Below, piece after piece: positions 1-11,846 of a stretch of DNA of 64,000 bases. The stretch spans positions 1,798,001 to 1,862,000 of the forward strand of contig NZ_NEVM01000001.1 in NCBI RefSeq assembly GCF_002261225.1, read 5' to 3'. The position numbers and the translations under genes were made by a program. The notes under the pieces are model-generated. The model did no database searches and was not told where the DNA came from. It worked only from the letters and a program-made list of their open reading frames with translations. This stretch comes from Bordetella genomosp. 10 (GTDB lineage: Bacteria > Pseudomonadota > Gammaproteobacteria > Burkholderiales > Burkholderiaceae_B). Within the stretch, counting starts at the first letter, position 1, and every line of letters begins with the position of its first letter.

Positions 1-77
1 GCCAGCTTGATCGCGGTGACGGCGCCCGCGAATCCGCCGCCGATGATGACGACGTGCTGTGGTTGGAACGTGGACAT
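1..77 (-). CDS. FAD/NAD(P)-binding oxidoreductase, N-terminal fragment cut by window edge
   Basis: Only the first 25 codons lie in the window. The reading starts at an ATG at 77-75 and gives MSTFQPQHVVIIGGGFAGAV, then runs off the left edge. The VVIIGGGFAGA stretch is a Rossmann dinucleotide-binding beta-alpha-beta fingerprint (GxGxxG), typical of the extreme N-terminus of FAD-dependent oxidoreductases. It is transcribed away from the monooxygenase at 390. The substrate cannot be judged from this fragment. Confidence 0.75.
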   Translation of the reverse strand, partial: MSTFQPQHVVIIGGGFAGAVTAIKL

Positions 78-165
78 GGGGCCTCTCGTGGGATGGGCTT
101 GCGAGGACGTCTCGGGGCGATGGCGTCGAGCGGTCGATGGTAAGTCAGCGCGGCGCGGGGTCTCT

Positions 166-215
166 ATACGCATTTCTTTTTTTCTAATGGCTTTTTTCTA
201 ATGCCCCATACGCAT
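166..215. repeat. Tandem CTTTTTTCTAATG duplication flanked by ATACGCAT direct repeats
   Basis: The 312-bp spacer between the divergent genes at 77 and 390 holds this element. A T-rich 14-mer ending in CTAATG (176-189) is repeated almost exactly as a 13-mer (191-203). The pair is bracketed by two ATACGCAT copies at 166-173 and 208-215, 42 bp apart. The block is AT-rich in a GC-rich neighbourhood and sits where promoters and regulator sites for both genes should lie. I see no open reading frame worth calling in the spacer. A regulatory role is inference. Confidence 0.45.
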
Positions 216-389
216 GTAGCGGCACGGCGCCGGGCGCTATGCTGGCTGCGGCGCCGCCGCGTCTGTCTTCTTCCCACGCGGTCCGTATCCATTCACGTCG
301 TTCGGGTGACGAGATCCGATCCCGCGTTACTACCTCGTGCGGCAGCTTGCGTATCGACGCTTCCCGAACGAGACGAGAGACAACCAGCG

Positions 390-1808
390 ATGAACCAACC
401 TCGAAAACAGATGCATATGGGCTATTTCCACCTGCCGGTGGGCCGCCACCCCGCCGCATGGCGCCGCGACGAGGCGCGCGGGCATCCGGAGGACCTGGCC
501 TGGGCGGTGGAGGTCGCGCGCAAGGCGGAGGCCGGCCTGTTCGATATCTTTTTCCTGGCCGACAACCTGGTCGGTCCCACGCCGGAAGGCAATGGCCGGG
601 GCGGCGGCTTCGAGCCGCTGACCCTGCTGGGCGCGCTGGCGGCCACCACGTCCTCCATCGGCCTGGCCGCCACGGTATCGACCTCCTTCAGCGAACCCTT
701 CAACGTGGCGCGCATGCTGGCCTCGCTGGACCATCTCAGCGGCGGGCGCGTCGCCTGGAACGTGGTGACCTCGCAGGTCGATCGCGCGGCGCAGAATTTC
801 GGCCAGGAAGCGCTGCCCGAGCATGACGAGCGCTATGCGCGCGCGGCCGAGTTCGTCGAGGTGGTGAAGGGCTTGTGGGATACCTGGGACGACGGCGCGC
901 TGCGCCTGGACAAGGAAAGCGGCGTCTACGTCGACCTGGCCGGTGTGCGCGAGTTGAATCATCGCGGGCCGTACTACGCCGTGCGCGGGCCGCTGAATGT
1001 TTCGCGCCCGCCGCAGGGACGGCCGGTGATCATCCAGGCCGGCGCGTCGGAAGCGGGCATCGCCCTGGCGGGACGCATCGCGGAGGTGGCGTTCACCGCG
1101 CAGGACACCGTGGAGGACGGGTTGGCCTATCGCAGGCAATTGGAGGCGGCCGCCTCGGGCCGGACTGTGTTCGATGGGGCCACGTTGGATGAATCCGCGT
1201 CCGATGGGACCGCCTCCGGCCGCGCCGCCGCAGCCCGCGCCGCGTCGGACCCGACCGTCATCGACGGCGCCGGCGGCGCTCCCGCACGCCCGCTGATCCT
1301 GCCGGGCATCATGCCCATCATCGGCCGCACGCCGCGCGAAGCGCGCGAGAAGTTCGCCGCCTTGCAGGCGCGCACCGACGTGGCGGCCGGCATCCGGCAA
1401 CTGTCCGGCCGCTGGGGCCGCGACCTGTCCGATTGCGACCTGGACGGCCCGGTGCCCGAGCCGGGACCGCGCGTGCACGGCGTCAGCCGCGTGCGCATGC
1501 TCCTGAACAAGGCCAGGTCGGAAAACTACACCCTGCGCGACCTGGCGACGCTGGCCGCCGCCTCGTACGGCCATCGCATCGTCGTCGGCTCGCCGGAAGA
1601 AATCGCCGATGACCTGGAGCACTGGTTCCGCGCCGGCGCGGCCGATGGCTTCAACCTGATTCCCGCCGGCATGCCGGACGGCCTGTACGATTTCGTCGAC
1701 CTCGTGGTGCCCGAGTTGCAGCGGCGCGGCCTGTACCGCACGCGCTACGAAAGCGGCACCTTGCGCGGCCACCTGGGCCTGCCGCGGCCCGCGCCCGGGC
1801 AAGGCTGA
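390..1808 (+). CDS. LLM-class flavin-dependent monooxygenase (NtaA/SnaA/DszA group)
   Basis: A 472-residue protein of the bacterial-luciferase-like fold, in the subgroup that includes nitrilotriacetate monooxygenase NtaA, SnaA and dibenzothiophene-sulfone monooxygenase DszA. These use FMNH2 from a separate reductase. Subgroup marks are the N-terminal HMGYFHLPVGRHPAAWR, then FDIFFLADN, SGGRVAWNVVTS and RPVIIQAGAS. I chose the ATG at 390; the frame is open further upstream, but that stretch is Arg-rich and non-homologous. Residues about 255-300 form a low-complexity Asp/Gly/Ala/Ser insertion (DGAT, SDGTASG motifs) not expected in the family. It lies just upstream of a MetQNI-type importer, a pairing often seen in organosulfur scavenging. 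The exact substrate is unknown. Confidence 0.85.
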   Translation: MNQPRKQMHMGYFHLPVGRHPAAWRRDEARGHPEDLAWAVEVARKAEAGLFDIFFLADNLVGPTPEGNGRGGGFEPLTLLGALAATTSSIGLAATVSTSFSEPFNVARMLASLDHLSGGRVAWNVVTSQVDRAAQNFGQEALPEHDERYARAAEFVEVVKGLWDTWDDGALRLDKESGVYVDLAGVRELNHRGPYYAVRGPLNVSRPPQGRPVIIQAGASEAGIALAGRIAEVAFTAQDTVEDGLAYRRQLEAAASGRTVFDGATLDESASDGTASGRAAAARAASDPTVIDGAGGAPARPLILPGIMPIIGRTPREAREKFAALQARTDVAAGIRQLSGRWGRDLSDCDLDGPVPEPGPRVHGVSRVRMLLNKARSENYTLRDLATLAAASYGHRIVVGSPEEIADDLEHWFRAGAADGFNLIPAGMPDGLYDFVDLVVPELQRRGLYRTRYESGTLRGHLGLPRPAPGQG

Positions 1809-1842
1809 AACGCCGGCGCGCCGCGGCGGACGGCGGCCCGCC

Positions 1843-1877
1843 TTATGCGCCGAGGTCATAAGCTGGCTTGCGCATAA
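1843..1877. promoter_or_regulatory. Inverted repeat TTATGCGC-N19-GCGCATAA upstream of metQ
   Basis: Perfect 8-bp arms at 1843-1850 and 1870-1877 are separated by 19 bp, between the monooxygenase stop and the metQ start. The arms are AT-bearing in a GC-rich spacer. The element could be an operator for the importer operon or a hairpin downstream of the monooxygenase. No T-run follows, so a terminator is less likely. Confidence 0.4.
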
Positions 1878-1956
1878 TCACCTAACGAGGAATTCGTTCT
1901 GGCGCGGCCGTCCTGGCCATAACCTGCGAGGTTTCCACTCGGAAGGAAGCCTTGCC

Positions 1957-2787
1957 ATGTCCATCCTCTCGCGCCTGGCGCGCCTGTTGCGCCCGCTGCT
2001 GCTTTCCTCGGTCGCGCTGTTCGCGCTGATGCCGCCGCTGGCCCTGGCCGCCGATCTCCAGCCCCTGAAGGTCGGCGTGCGCGGCGGCGTCGACGAGGAA
2101 ATATGGGAAGTGGTCGCCAAGGTCGCCAGGCAGAAAGGCCTGGACGTGAAGGTCATCGTGATCAGCGGCGCCGCCAGTCCCAACGAGGCGCTCAACAATG
2201 GCGACCTGGACGCCAATTCCTTCCAGCACATTCCCTTCCTGCGCGACCAGGTCAGGCAGCGCGGCTACAAGCTGGCCATTGCCGGCAACACGCTGATATC
2301 GCCCATCGCGTTCTACTCCAGGAAATACAAATCGCTGGAGGCCCTGCCGGAAGGCGCGCGCGTCGGCATTCCCAACGATCCCAGCAACCAGACCCGCGCG
2401 CTGGTGATCCTGCGCGACCACGGATTGATCGCGCTGCGTCCGGGCTTCGATCCGTATACGGGCACCGCGTCGCTGGAGGACGTCACGTCCAACCCGCGCA
2501 AGATCAAGTTCGTGGAAAGCGCTTCCCTGGTGCTGGCGAAATCGCTGGAGGACGTCGATGCCGCCGCCGTCATCAACACCTTCGCCTACCAGGCGGGCCT
2601 GATCGCGACGCGCGACGGCATCGCCGTGGAGAAAAAGGAAAACAACCCCTACGTCAACGTCATCGTGGTGCGCGAGCAGGACCGCGACGCGCCCTGGGTG
2701 CCGAGGCTGGTGGCGGCTTATCAGTCCGAGGAAGTGCGCCAGTTCATTCTCGGCAAATACCAGGGCTCGGTGCTACCGGTGTTCTGA
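1957..2787 (+). CDS. metQ: MetQ/NlpA-family periplasmic substrate-binding protein
   Basis: A 276-residue receptor for a methionine-type ABC importer. A Sec signal peptide (SRLARLLRP, hydrophobic core, then ALA-ADL) is followed by the family signatures KVGVRGG, ANSFQHIPFL, VGIPNDPSNQTRAL and NNPYVNVIVVRE. Most MetQ proteins are lipoproteins, but no lipobox cysteine is present here, so it is probably released by signal peptidase I as a soluble periplasmic protein. A strong Shine-Dalgarno GGAAGGAAG lies at 1941-1949. It is the first gene of metQ-metN-metI. The adjacent monooxygenase suggests an organic sulfur compound rather than strictly methionine as ligand; that part is inference. Confidence 0.88.
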   Translation: MSILSRLARLLRPLLLSSVALFALMPPLALAADLQPLKVGVRGGVDEEIWEVVAKVARQKGLDVKVIVISGAASPNEALNNGDLDANSFQHIPFLRDQVRQRGYKLAIAGNTLISPIAFYSRKYKSLEALPEGARVGIPNDPSNQTRALVILRDHGLIALRPGFDPYTGTASLEDVTSNPRKIKFVESASLVLAKSLEDVDAAAVINTFAYQAGLIATRDGIAVEKKENNPYVNVIVVREQDRDAPWVPRLVAAYQSEEVRQFILGKYQGSVLPVF

Positions 2788-2790
2788 TCC

Positions 2791-3879
2791 ATGGCCAGGC
2801 ATCGTTTCGACATGGTCCGGGAAGGCGGCGGCGTCGCGCAGGGCGCGCCCCACATCGTTTTCGACGGACTGGCCAAGACCTACGCGTCGCGCGGCCGCCG
2901 CGTCGCGGCCCTGGAAGACGTGTCCTTCAGCATCGGGCGCGGCGAGATATTCGGCATCATCGGCCGCAGCGGCGCCGGCAAATCCACGTTGCTGCGCGCG
3001 ATCAATATGCTGGAGCGGCCCAGCGGCGGGTCGGTCCGCATCGGCGGCGTGGATGCGGGTGCGCTGGACGAGGACGGCCTGGTGGCGCTGCGCCGCCGGG
3101 TCGGGATGATCTTCCAGCATTTCAATCTGCTGTCCGCGAAGACGGTGGCGGCCAACGTCGGGCTGCCGCTGCGCGTGGCGGGCCTGGGCCGCGACACGAT
3201 CGCGCGGCGCGTGGACAAGCTGCTGGATCTGGTGGGCTTGCGCGACCAGGCCCAGGCGTATCCGGCGCAACTGTCCGGCGGCCAGAAACAGCGCGTCGGC
3301 ATCGCGCGCGCCCTGGTGCATGAGCCGGAGATACTGCTGTGCGACGAGCCCACTTCCGCGCTCGATCCCGAAACCACGCAATCCATCCTCGGCCTGCTGC
3401 GCGACATCAATCGCCAGTTGGGACCGACCGTCGTGCTGATCACCCACGACATGGCCGTGATCCGGGAAATCTGCCACCGCGTGCTGGTGCTGGACCAGGG
3501 ACGGGTCGTCGAGCATGGCGACGTGTGGCGCGTGTTCGGCGCGCCCGGCGCGGATGCGACGCGGGCGCTGCTGCGGCCGCTGCGCCAGGGCCTGCCGCCC
3601 GACATCGCGCGCCGGCTCGTCCCGGAACGGACGCCCGGGCGCGGCGACGTCATCCTGGCGCTGCGCTATACCGGCGCCGGCCGCCTCCAGGGCGTGCCGC
3701 TGGGTGTGCTGGCGGTGCTGGGGCCGCGCGCGCGGCTGCTGCAGGGCGGCGTCGAACGCATCGCGGGCCATGCGCAGGGCGAGCTGCTGGTGGCCTTGCC
3801 GGCCGAGGATTATGACGAGGCGGCGCTGGCCGTCGCCGACCACGTCGAGGTGATCGGCTATGTCCCCGTCGTTGCTTGA
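2791..3879 (+). CDS. metN: Methionine-type ABC transporter ATP-binding protein with C-terminal NIL domain
   Basis: A 362-residue ABC ATPase that energises the importer. Visible motifs are Walker [10 protein letters not shown] (residues 58-66), Q-loop FQHFNLL, signature LSGGQKQR, Walker [13 protein letters not shown] and the H-loop in LITHD. Residues about 285-362 form the NIL domain, which in MetN binds the intracellular substrate and gives trans-inhibition. The ATG at 2791 follows the metQ stop by 3 bp; an internal ATG at 2812 is the alternative start. Its end overlaps metI by 20 bp, which implies translational coupling. Confidence 0.9.
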   Translation: MARHRFDMVREGGGVAQGAPHIVFDGLAKTYASRGRRVAALEDVSFSIGRGEIFGIIGRSGAGKSTLLRAINMLERPSGGSVRIGGVDAGALDEDGLVALRRRVGMIFQHFNLLSAKTVAANVGLPLRVAGLGRDTIARRVDKLLDLVGLRDQAQAYPAQLSGGQKQRVGIARALVHEPEILLCDEPTSALDPETTQSILGLLRDINRQLGPTVVLITHDMAVIREICHRVLVLDQGRVVEHGDVWRVFGAPGADATRALLRPLRQGLPPDIARRLVPERTPGRGDVILALRYTGAGRLQGVPLGVLAVLGPRARLLQGGVERIAGHAQGELLVALPAEDYDEAALAVADHVEVIGYVPVVA

Positions 3880-4531
3880 TGCCGCCGGCCTCGGCCGTTA
3901 CGGCCAGGCCTTGCTGGAAACCCTGCTCATGGTCGGCGCCTGCGCGGCGATCTCGGTAAGCCTGGGCCTGTTGCTGGCGCTGGTGTTGACGGTGACCGCG
4001 CCGGGCGGGCTCTATGCCCGGCCGGTGCTGCACAAGGTGCTGTCGGTGCTGGTGAATATTCTCCGCGCCGTGCCCTTCATCATCCTGCTGGTCGCGCTGC
4101 TGCCGGTGACGCGCTATATCGTCGGCACGACGCTGGGGACCTGGGCGGCGGTGGTGCCCTTGTCCTTCAGCCTGACGCCTTATTTCGCGCGCATCGCCCA
4201 GGTCAGCCTGAACGAGGTGGACGCGGGCTTGATCGAGGCGGCGCGCGCCATGGGTTGCCGGCGCCGGCATATCGTGCGCCACGTCCTGCTGCCGGAAGCC
4301 TTGCCGGGCATCGTCGGCGGCATCACGGTCAGCGTGATAGGCATGATCAACGCGTCCGCCATGGCCGGGGCGGTGGGCGCCGGCGGCCTGGGCGACATGG
4401 CCATACGCTATGGCTATGAGCGTTACGAGACGCGCGTGATGTTCGACGTCATCATCATCCTGGTGGTGCTGGTGACGCTGGTGCAACTGGCGGGGGAGTG
4501 GCTGGCGCGGTGCGCCAACCACAGGAAATAG
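3860..4531 (+). CDS. metI: Methionine-type ABC transporter permease
   Basis: A 223-residue inner-membrane permease with about five hydrophobic helices and the EAA-type coupling loop ([27 protein letters not shown]) that docks on the ATPase. [22 protein letters not shown] is characteristic of MetI. It overlaps the metN end by 20 bp and is the last gene of the operon. It converges on the gluconate permease at 4583 across a strong hairpin. Confidence 0.9.
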   Translation: MSPSLLDAAGLGRYGQALLETLLMVGACAAISVSLGLLLALVLTVTAPGGLYARPVLHKVLSVLVNILRAVPFIILLVALLPVTRYIVGTTLGTWAAVVPLSFSLTPYFARIAQVSLNEVDAGLIEAARAMGCRRRHIVRHVLLPEALPGIVGGITVSVIGMINASAMAGAVGAGGLGDMAIRYGYERYETRVMFDVIIILVVLVTLVQLAGEWLARCANHRK

Positions 4532-4532
4532 A

Positions 4533-4552
4533 ACGGGGCCCAAGGGCCCCGT
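4533..4552. terminator. Palindromic hairpin between convergent metI and gntP
   Basis: ACGGGGCC and GGCCCCGT pair perfectly (8 bp) around a CAAG loop, 1 bp after the metI stop and 30 bp before the gntP stop. The symmetry and the convergent genes fit a bidirectional terminator. The following T-run is poor (CGCGTCTT), so efficiency is uncertain. Confidence 0.55.
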
Positions 4553-4582
4553 CGCGTCTTGCGGCCGTGGCCAGGACGGCGG

Positions 4583-5974
4583 CTACACCACCTGCCACAG
4601 CCCGTAGGTGAGGATCAGGCCCATCACCGCCAGCACCGTTTCCATGAGCGACCACGACTTGATGGTCTGGCCTATGGTCAGGCCGAAATACTCCTTCACC
4701 AGCCAGAACCCGGCGTCGTTGACGTGCGAGAAGAACACCGAGCCGGCGCCGATGGCCAGCACCACCAGCGACAGGTGGGTCTGCGGCATGCCGACGGCGA
4801 GCTTCTCGATGATGCCGGCCGCCGTCACCGTGGCCACGGTGGCCGAGCCGGTCGCCAGGCGGATCAGCACCGCCACGATCCACGCCAGGACCAGGACCGA
4901 CATGCCGGTGGCCAGGGCGATCTTGGCGATGGCCTGGCCGGCGCCGCCGTCCACCAGCGATTGCTTGAAGCCGCCGCCGGCGCCCACGATCAGCATCACG
5001 CCGACCACCGGCATCAGGCTGTTGCCGATCTTCTTCGCCAGCACCGGGACCGTGAAGCCGACCGCGGTGCCGAAGGTGATCATGGCCAGCAGCACGGCGA
5101 ACAGCAGCGCGAAAACGGGATCGCCGATGAAGTCGAACAGGTGGCGCAGCGGCGAGGCCTTGTCGAGCCAGATGTCCGACGCCGCCTTGGCCAGCATCAG
5201 GATGATGGGCGAGAGCAGGGTGAGCAGGGTGGCGCCGAAGGACGGCTGCCGGGTGGGCTTGGGATCGTCCGCCTCGGCGGCGGCGACGGCCTTGTCCGAC
5301 GCGGTGACGGCATAGGCGGCGCCGGCCGCGCCCACCGGCACCATGCGGGCCGCCAGCTTGCCGAACACCGGGCCGCCCACGATCACCGTGGGAATGGCGA
5401 TGAGCAGGCCCAGCCCCAGCGTCAGGCCGACGTCGGCGTGCAGGATGGCGATGGCGGCCAGGGGGCCGGGGTGCGGCGGAATGAAGCCGTGCAGCACCGA
5501 CAGGCCGGCCAGCGCCGGAATGCCGAGGCGCATGGCCGGGCCCTTGGAGCGGTGCACGGCCAGCATGACCACCGGGATCAGCAGCACCAGGCCGATTTCG
5601 AAGAACATCGGGATGCCGATGATGCTGGCGACCAGCGCCATCTTCCAGGGCAGCGTGGCGGGCCGCCCGCGCAGCATCCGGTCGACCACGATGTCGGCCC
5701 CGCCCGAGTCGGCCAGCAGTTTGCCCAGCATGGCCCCCAATGCGATCAGCACGCCGACGTAGCCCAGCACGCCGCCGACGCCGTTTTCATAGGAGGTGGT
5801 GACCTTCTCCAGCGGGATGCCGGAGCCGACGCCCACGAAAAGGGAGCCGATGGTCAACGCCAGGAAGGCGTGAAGTTTCAACCAGACGATAAGCAGGACG
5901 AGCAGGGCAATGCCGGCCGCCGCGACCACCAGTACCTGGATGTCGTGCGGATTCAGCTCCGTGGTCGGGTTCAT
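4583..5974 (-). CDS. gntP: GntP-family gluconate:H+ symporter
   Basis: A 463-residue polytopic membrane protein with about 12-14 hydrophobic segments. Family landmarks include GIPMFFEIGLVLLIPV, HGFIPPHPGPLAAI and FFSHVNDAGFWLVKEYFGL, all typical of GntP/GntT. It imports gluconate or a related aldonate. An AGGAG ribosome site precedes the ATG. Its start overlaps the stop of gluconokinase by 4 bp (ATGA), so the two form a coupled gntK-gntP operon. Confidence 0.93.
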   Translation of the reverse strand: MNPTTELNPHDIQVLVVAAAGIALLVLLIVWLKLHAFLALTIGSLFVGVGSGIPLEKVTTSYENGVGGVLGYVGVLIALGAMLGKLLADSGGADIVVDRMLRGRPATLPWKMALVASIIGIPMFFEIGLVLLIPVVMLAVHRSKGPAMRLGIPALAGLSVLHGFIPPHPGPLAAIAILHADVGLTLGLGLLIAIPTVIVGGPVFGKLAARMVPVGAAGAAYAVTASDKAVAAAEADDPKPTRQPSFGATLLTLLSPIILMLAKAASDIWLDKASPLRHLFDFIGDPVFALLFAVLLAMITFGTAVGFTVPVLAKKIGNSLMPVVGVMLIVGAGGGFKQSLVDGGAGQAIAKIALATGMSVLVLAWIVAVLIRLATGSATVATVTAAGIIEKLAVGMPQTHLSLVVLAIGAGSVFFSHVNDAGFWLVKEYFGLTIGQTIKSWSLMETVLAVMGLILTYGLWQVV

Positions 5975-6519
5975 GGAGACTCCTTTTTTCCCGTGTTGGC
6001 GTGCAATCCGAGCTTATGGATGATGTCGTTGGCGATGGCCGAGGGCGATCCGCCGATTTCCACGCGGACGGCGGGTTCGTCCGGCGCGGGTTCCTCCAGG
6101 GTGGCGAACTGGCTGTCGAGCAGGCTGGCCGGCATGAAATGGCCGTGGCGGGTCGCCAGGCGCTCGGCGATCAGTTCGCGCGAGCCGTGCAGGTAGACGA
6201 AGGTGACGCCGCGGCCGCGCCGGTTGATGAGTTCGCGGTAGGAGCGCTTCAGGGCCGAGCAGGTGATCAGTCCGTTGGAGCCGGCGTCGAGGCATTCCTC
6301 GACCCAGGTCGCCACGGTTTCCAGCCAGGGCTTGCGGTCGTTGTCGTCGAGCGGGTGGCCGGACCGCATTTTTTCCACGTTGGCCTGTGGATGCAGGGCG
6401 TCGCCTTCCTCGAAAGGCCAATCCAGCCGGCCCGACAGTATCGCCGCGACCGTCGTCTTGCCGCAGCCCGCGACGCCCATGAGCACCAGCACCTCCGGCT
6501 GTGTGCGGGGATGATCCAT
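5971..6519 (-). CDS. gntK: Gluconokinase
   Basis: A 182-residue P-loop kinase that converts gluconate plus ATP to 6-phosphogluconate for the Entner-Doudoroff or pentose phosphate route. The P-loop GVAGCGKTT spans residues 15-23, followed by the family motifs GDALHPQANVEKM, GHPLDDNDRKPWL and ITCSALKRSYRELI. The ATG at 6519 is preceded by GGAGGGTAAGC. The frame is open far upstream, but that part is the antisense of the aconitase. It is the first gene of gntK-gntP, divergent from acnA. Confidence 0.93.
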   Translation of the reverse strand: MDHPRTQPEVLVLMGVAGCGKTTVAAILSGRLDWPFEEGDALHPQANVEKMRSGHPLDDNDRKPWLETVATWVEECLDAGSNGLITCSALKRSYRELINRRGRGVTFVYLHGSRELIAERLATRHGHFMPASLLDSQFATLEEPAPDEPAVRVEIGGSPSAIANDIIHKLGLHANTGKKESP

Positions 6520-6763
6520 GCTTACCCTCCTTTTTTCCGTATTCTGTGCGCCCTGATGGGGGCGTGCGAATCGGCAGGCTGTACCAGCTTGGTCGTTTTG
6601 CATCCCTGCGGTCAGCTCGCCGTCAGCCGCGCGGGGCGGACTTACGAGAGTGTATCCCCATCCCTCGCGCCGCCGCCTGCCGGGAACGGGCGGCGAGACG
6701 AGGACAGGAACGGTCCGGCGCCGGGCGGCAGGGAAGACGCGGCAGGGAGGGCGCTTTCCATTA

Positions 6764-6791
6764 ATTGCATTTACATAAATGAAAATGCAAT
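6764..6791. promoter_or_regulatory. Perfect inverted repeat abutting the aconitase start codon
   Basis: ATTGCATTT (6764-6772) and AAATGCAAT (6783-6791) form a perfect 9-bp dyad with a 10-bp spacer. It ends 1 bp before the acnA ATG at 6793 and occupies the place of a Shine-Dalgarno site, which is absent. The surrounding stretch is sharply AT-rich within a 273-bp divergent spacer. A dyad of this size fits a dimeric regulator, most simply the GntR-type protein encoded at 9655. Repressor occupancy here would block transcription or initiation. Confidence 0.6.
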
Positions 6792-6792
6792 A

Positions 6793-9609
<2,817 letters not shown>

Positions 9610-9654
9610 CGTCCGGCATCGGGCAGGGCGCCGTTTCGCGCTACAGTCTTCGCC

Positions 9655-10551
9655 ATGAAGCCGACTACTCCCATCGCGGTCCAGATCGTCCAGTTGATCC
9701 AGGCCGAAGGCTGGGCGCCCGGCGCCCATCTGCCGGCGCAGATGCTGGCCGACCGCCTGCGCGTGTCGCGTTCGCCGGTCAACGACGCGCTCAGGCAACT
9801 GCACGAAAAGGGCATGCTGGCGCGCGAACCCAATCGCGGCTATTTCCTGGCCAGGCCGCTGCGGCTGGCGCCGGAGCAGGTGGCCGGCGCGCTGGGCATC
9901 GAGGGCCGCGACCATGCGACCGACGTCTATTTCCGCATCGCCGACGACCTGCTGCGCGGAGACCTGCCGCAGGCCTGCTCCGAGGCCCAACTGCGGGCGC
10001 GCTACGACCTGACGCCGACCCAGCTCAACGCCATACTCGGCCGCATCGCCGGCGAAGGGTGGGCCGAACGCCGGCCCGGCTACGGTTGGGAGTTCTCCGG
10101 CATGATGCGCACGCCGGAGGCCTTGCTGCAGTCCTATCGCCTGCGCCTGGCGCTGGAGCCGGCGGCCTTGCTGGAGCCCGGCTATCGCCTGGATCCCGCC
10201 GTCCTTGCCCGTTGCCGCGAGGCCGAATGGCATTTGCTCAATGGCGGCATCGAAACCGATACCGCCGACCAGTTGCACGACCGCGGCGTGCGTTTCCACG
10301 AGTCGCTGGTGGAGGCTTCAGGCAATCCCTTTTTCATCGACGCCATCCGCCGGGTCAATCGCGTGCGGCGCCTGCTTTCCTACCGCTCCATGCGCGACCG
10401 CAAGCGCTATCGCCAGCATTGCGAGCAGCACCTGGCCGTGCTGGCGCTGCTGGAGCAGGGGCGCAACCGGGAAGCCGCGGATGCGTTGCGGGCGCACCTG
10501 CAAAGCACCCTCGACAATATCGGCAAGCTCGCGGGGATGCTGGAGACGTAG
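9655..10551 (+). CDS. GntR-family regulator with two winged helices and an FCD-like domain
   Basis: A 298-residue transcription factor. Residues about 5-75 are a canonical GntR winged helix (PGAHLPAQMLADRLRVSRSP, DALRQLHEKGML, NRGYFL). Residues about 85-150 read as a second, more divergent winged helix (IADDLLRGDLP, EAQLRARYDLTPTQLNAIL, EGWAERRPGYGWEF). The C-terminal half is helical, with FHESLVEASGNPFFIDAIRRVN and HLAVLALLEQG, as in FCD ligand-binding domains. It lies 45 bp after acnA and before an MFS carrier, and probably regulates both, perhaps through the dyad at 6764. The ligand is likely a carboxylic acid (inference). Confidence 0.85.
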   Translation: MKPTTPIAVQIVQLIQAEGWAPGAHLPAQMLADRLRVSRSPVNDALRQLHEKGMLAREPNRGYFLARPLRLAPEQVAGALGIEGRDHATDVYFRIADDLLRGDLPQACSEAQLRARYDLTPTQLNAILGRIAGEGWAERRPGYGWEFSGMMRTPEALLQSYRLRLALEPAALLEPGYRLDPAVLARCREAEWHLLNGGIETDTADQLHDRGVRFHESLVEASGNPFFIDAIRRVNRVRRLLSYRSMRDRKRYRQHCEQHLAVLALLEQGRNREAADALRAHLQSTLDNIGKLAGMLET

Positions 10552-10594
10552 TCCCGGCTACGTATAATCCAGCGACGCCTCCCACTGCCGCAGC

Positions 10595-11842
10595 ATGTCC
10601 GCCACCGCCGCCTCCGAAAAGTCCCGTCTCTCCCAAGCCTGGGCCATGCTGCTCGCCCTGGCCTCCGGATACGCCTTGAGCAACGCCTACCGCACGGTGG
10701 CCGCGATCACGGCGCCGTCGCTGGCGCGGGACATGGGCCTGTCGCCGCAGCAACTGGGGACTTTCGCGGGCAGCTTCCATTTCATGTTCGGCGCGATGCA
10801 GTTGTTCATGGGCATAGGCATAGACCTGTGGGGCGTGCGCCGGACGATACTCATGGCGGCGCCGTTGACCATCGTCGGCGCGCTGCTGTCGGCCATGGCC
10901 CCGGGCTATGGCGCGCTGGTGGCGGGGCAGGCGCTGATCGGGGTAGGCTGCGCGCCGGCCTTCCTGGCCGCGACGGTCTTCATTTCCCGCCACTTTCCCG
11001 CCCACCGATTCGCTCCGGTCTCCGGAATCGCCATGGCCGTCGGCATCGTCGGCATGCTGTTCACCGGCACGCCGCTGGCCTGGCTGATCGAAAAGAGCAC
11101 CTGGCGCATGGGGTTCTGGGTGCTGGCCGTCATGTCCCTGCTCGCCTGGCTCTGGGTATGGCGCAGCGTGCACGAGGAACGCCTGGCGGGCGGCCAGGGC
11201 GGCGCGGCCGGCGGCCCGCGCGAATCGGTGCGCGAGGCGCTGATGCGCTTCGGCGCGCTGCTGAAGATTCCCCACACCTGGGGCATCCTCACGCTGAGCT
11301 TTTTCTGCTACGCGGCCTTCATCACCTTGCGCGGCCTGTGGCTGGGGCCCATGCTGATCAGCCGCCACGGCTTCTCGCTGGTGCAGAGCGGCAACGTCGC
11401 CATTGCCCTGTCGCTGGCCGCGATGGCTGGCCCCATGGTGTTCGGCCGCCTGGATCCGGGCCCGCTGCGCCGGCGGCGCTGGCTGGTGGCGTGCGCCTTC
11501 GTCTTCGCCGCGCTCTTCGTCTGCATCGCCTTCGAAGCCGGCGCCTGGGGCGACGTGCTTGCCACGCTGGCGGTCGGTTTCCTGTCCGGCTTCATCATCC
11601 TGCAATACGCCGACGTTCGCGCCGCTTATCCGGCGGCCATCACCGGCCGCGCGATGGCGCTGTTCACCATGGCCATGTTCCTCGGCGTCGCCGCCATGCA
11701 ATGGTTCACCGGGTGGGTCGCGACGCTGGCCCAGGCCCGGGGGCTGGAACCGTTCGGACCGGTCATGGGCAGCATCGCGGCCTTGCTGGCGCTGGCCACG
11801 CTCGCGTACCGCTTCCTGCCGAGCCCGCCGCGGCAGGATTGA
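10595..11842 (+). CDS. Major facilitator superfamily transporter
   Basis: A 415-residue protein with about 12 hydrophobic helices and the MFS loop 2-3 motif (GIDLWGVRRTILMA). It starts at the ATG at 10595 without a clear ribosome site; an ATG at 10646 would trim a polar N-terminus. It follows the GntR gene by 43 bp in the same direction. A carrier for the substrate of the adjacent aconitase is the simplest reading, but the family cannot be narrowed from sequence alone. Its stop is 4 bp from the stop of the convergent YnfA-like gene. Confidence 0.85.
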   Translation: MSATAASEKSRLSQAWAMLLALASGYALSNAYRTVAAITAPSLARDMGLSPQQLGTFAGSFHFMFGAMQLFMGIGIDLWGVRRTILMAAPLTIVGALLSAMAPGYGALVAGQALIGVGCAPAFLAATVFISRHFPAHRFAPVSGIAMAVGIVGMLFTGTPLAWLIEKSTWRMGFWVLAVMSLLAWLWVWRSVHEERLAGGQGGAAGGPRESVREALMRFGALLKIPHTWGILTLSFFCYAAFITLRGLWLGPMLISRHGFSLVQSGNVAIALSLAAMAGPMVFGRLDPGPLRRRRWLVACAFVFAALFVCIAFEAGAWGDVLATLAVGFLSGFIILQYADVRAAYPAAITGRAMALFTMAMFLGVAAMQWFTGWVATLAQARGLEPFGPVMGSIAALLALATLAYRFLPSPPRQD

Positions 11843-11846
11843 GGCA

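Noticed and set aside
176..203. Intrinsic terminator from the T-rich tracts
   Set aside because: No stem precedes the T-runs on either strand; they are better read as a duplicated AT-rich promoter-region element.
201..389. Longer N-terminus of the LLM monooxygenase
   Set aside because: The 63 upstream codons are Arg/Cys-rich and unlike the family; the family N-terminus begins just after the ATG at 390.
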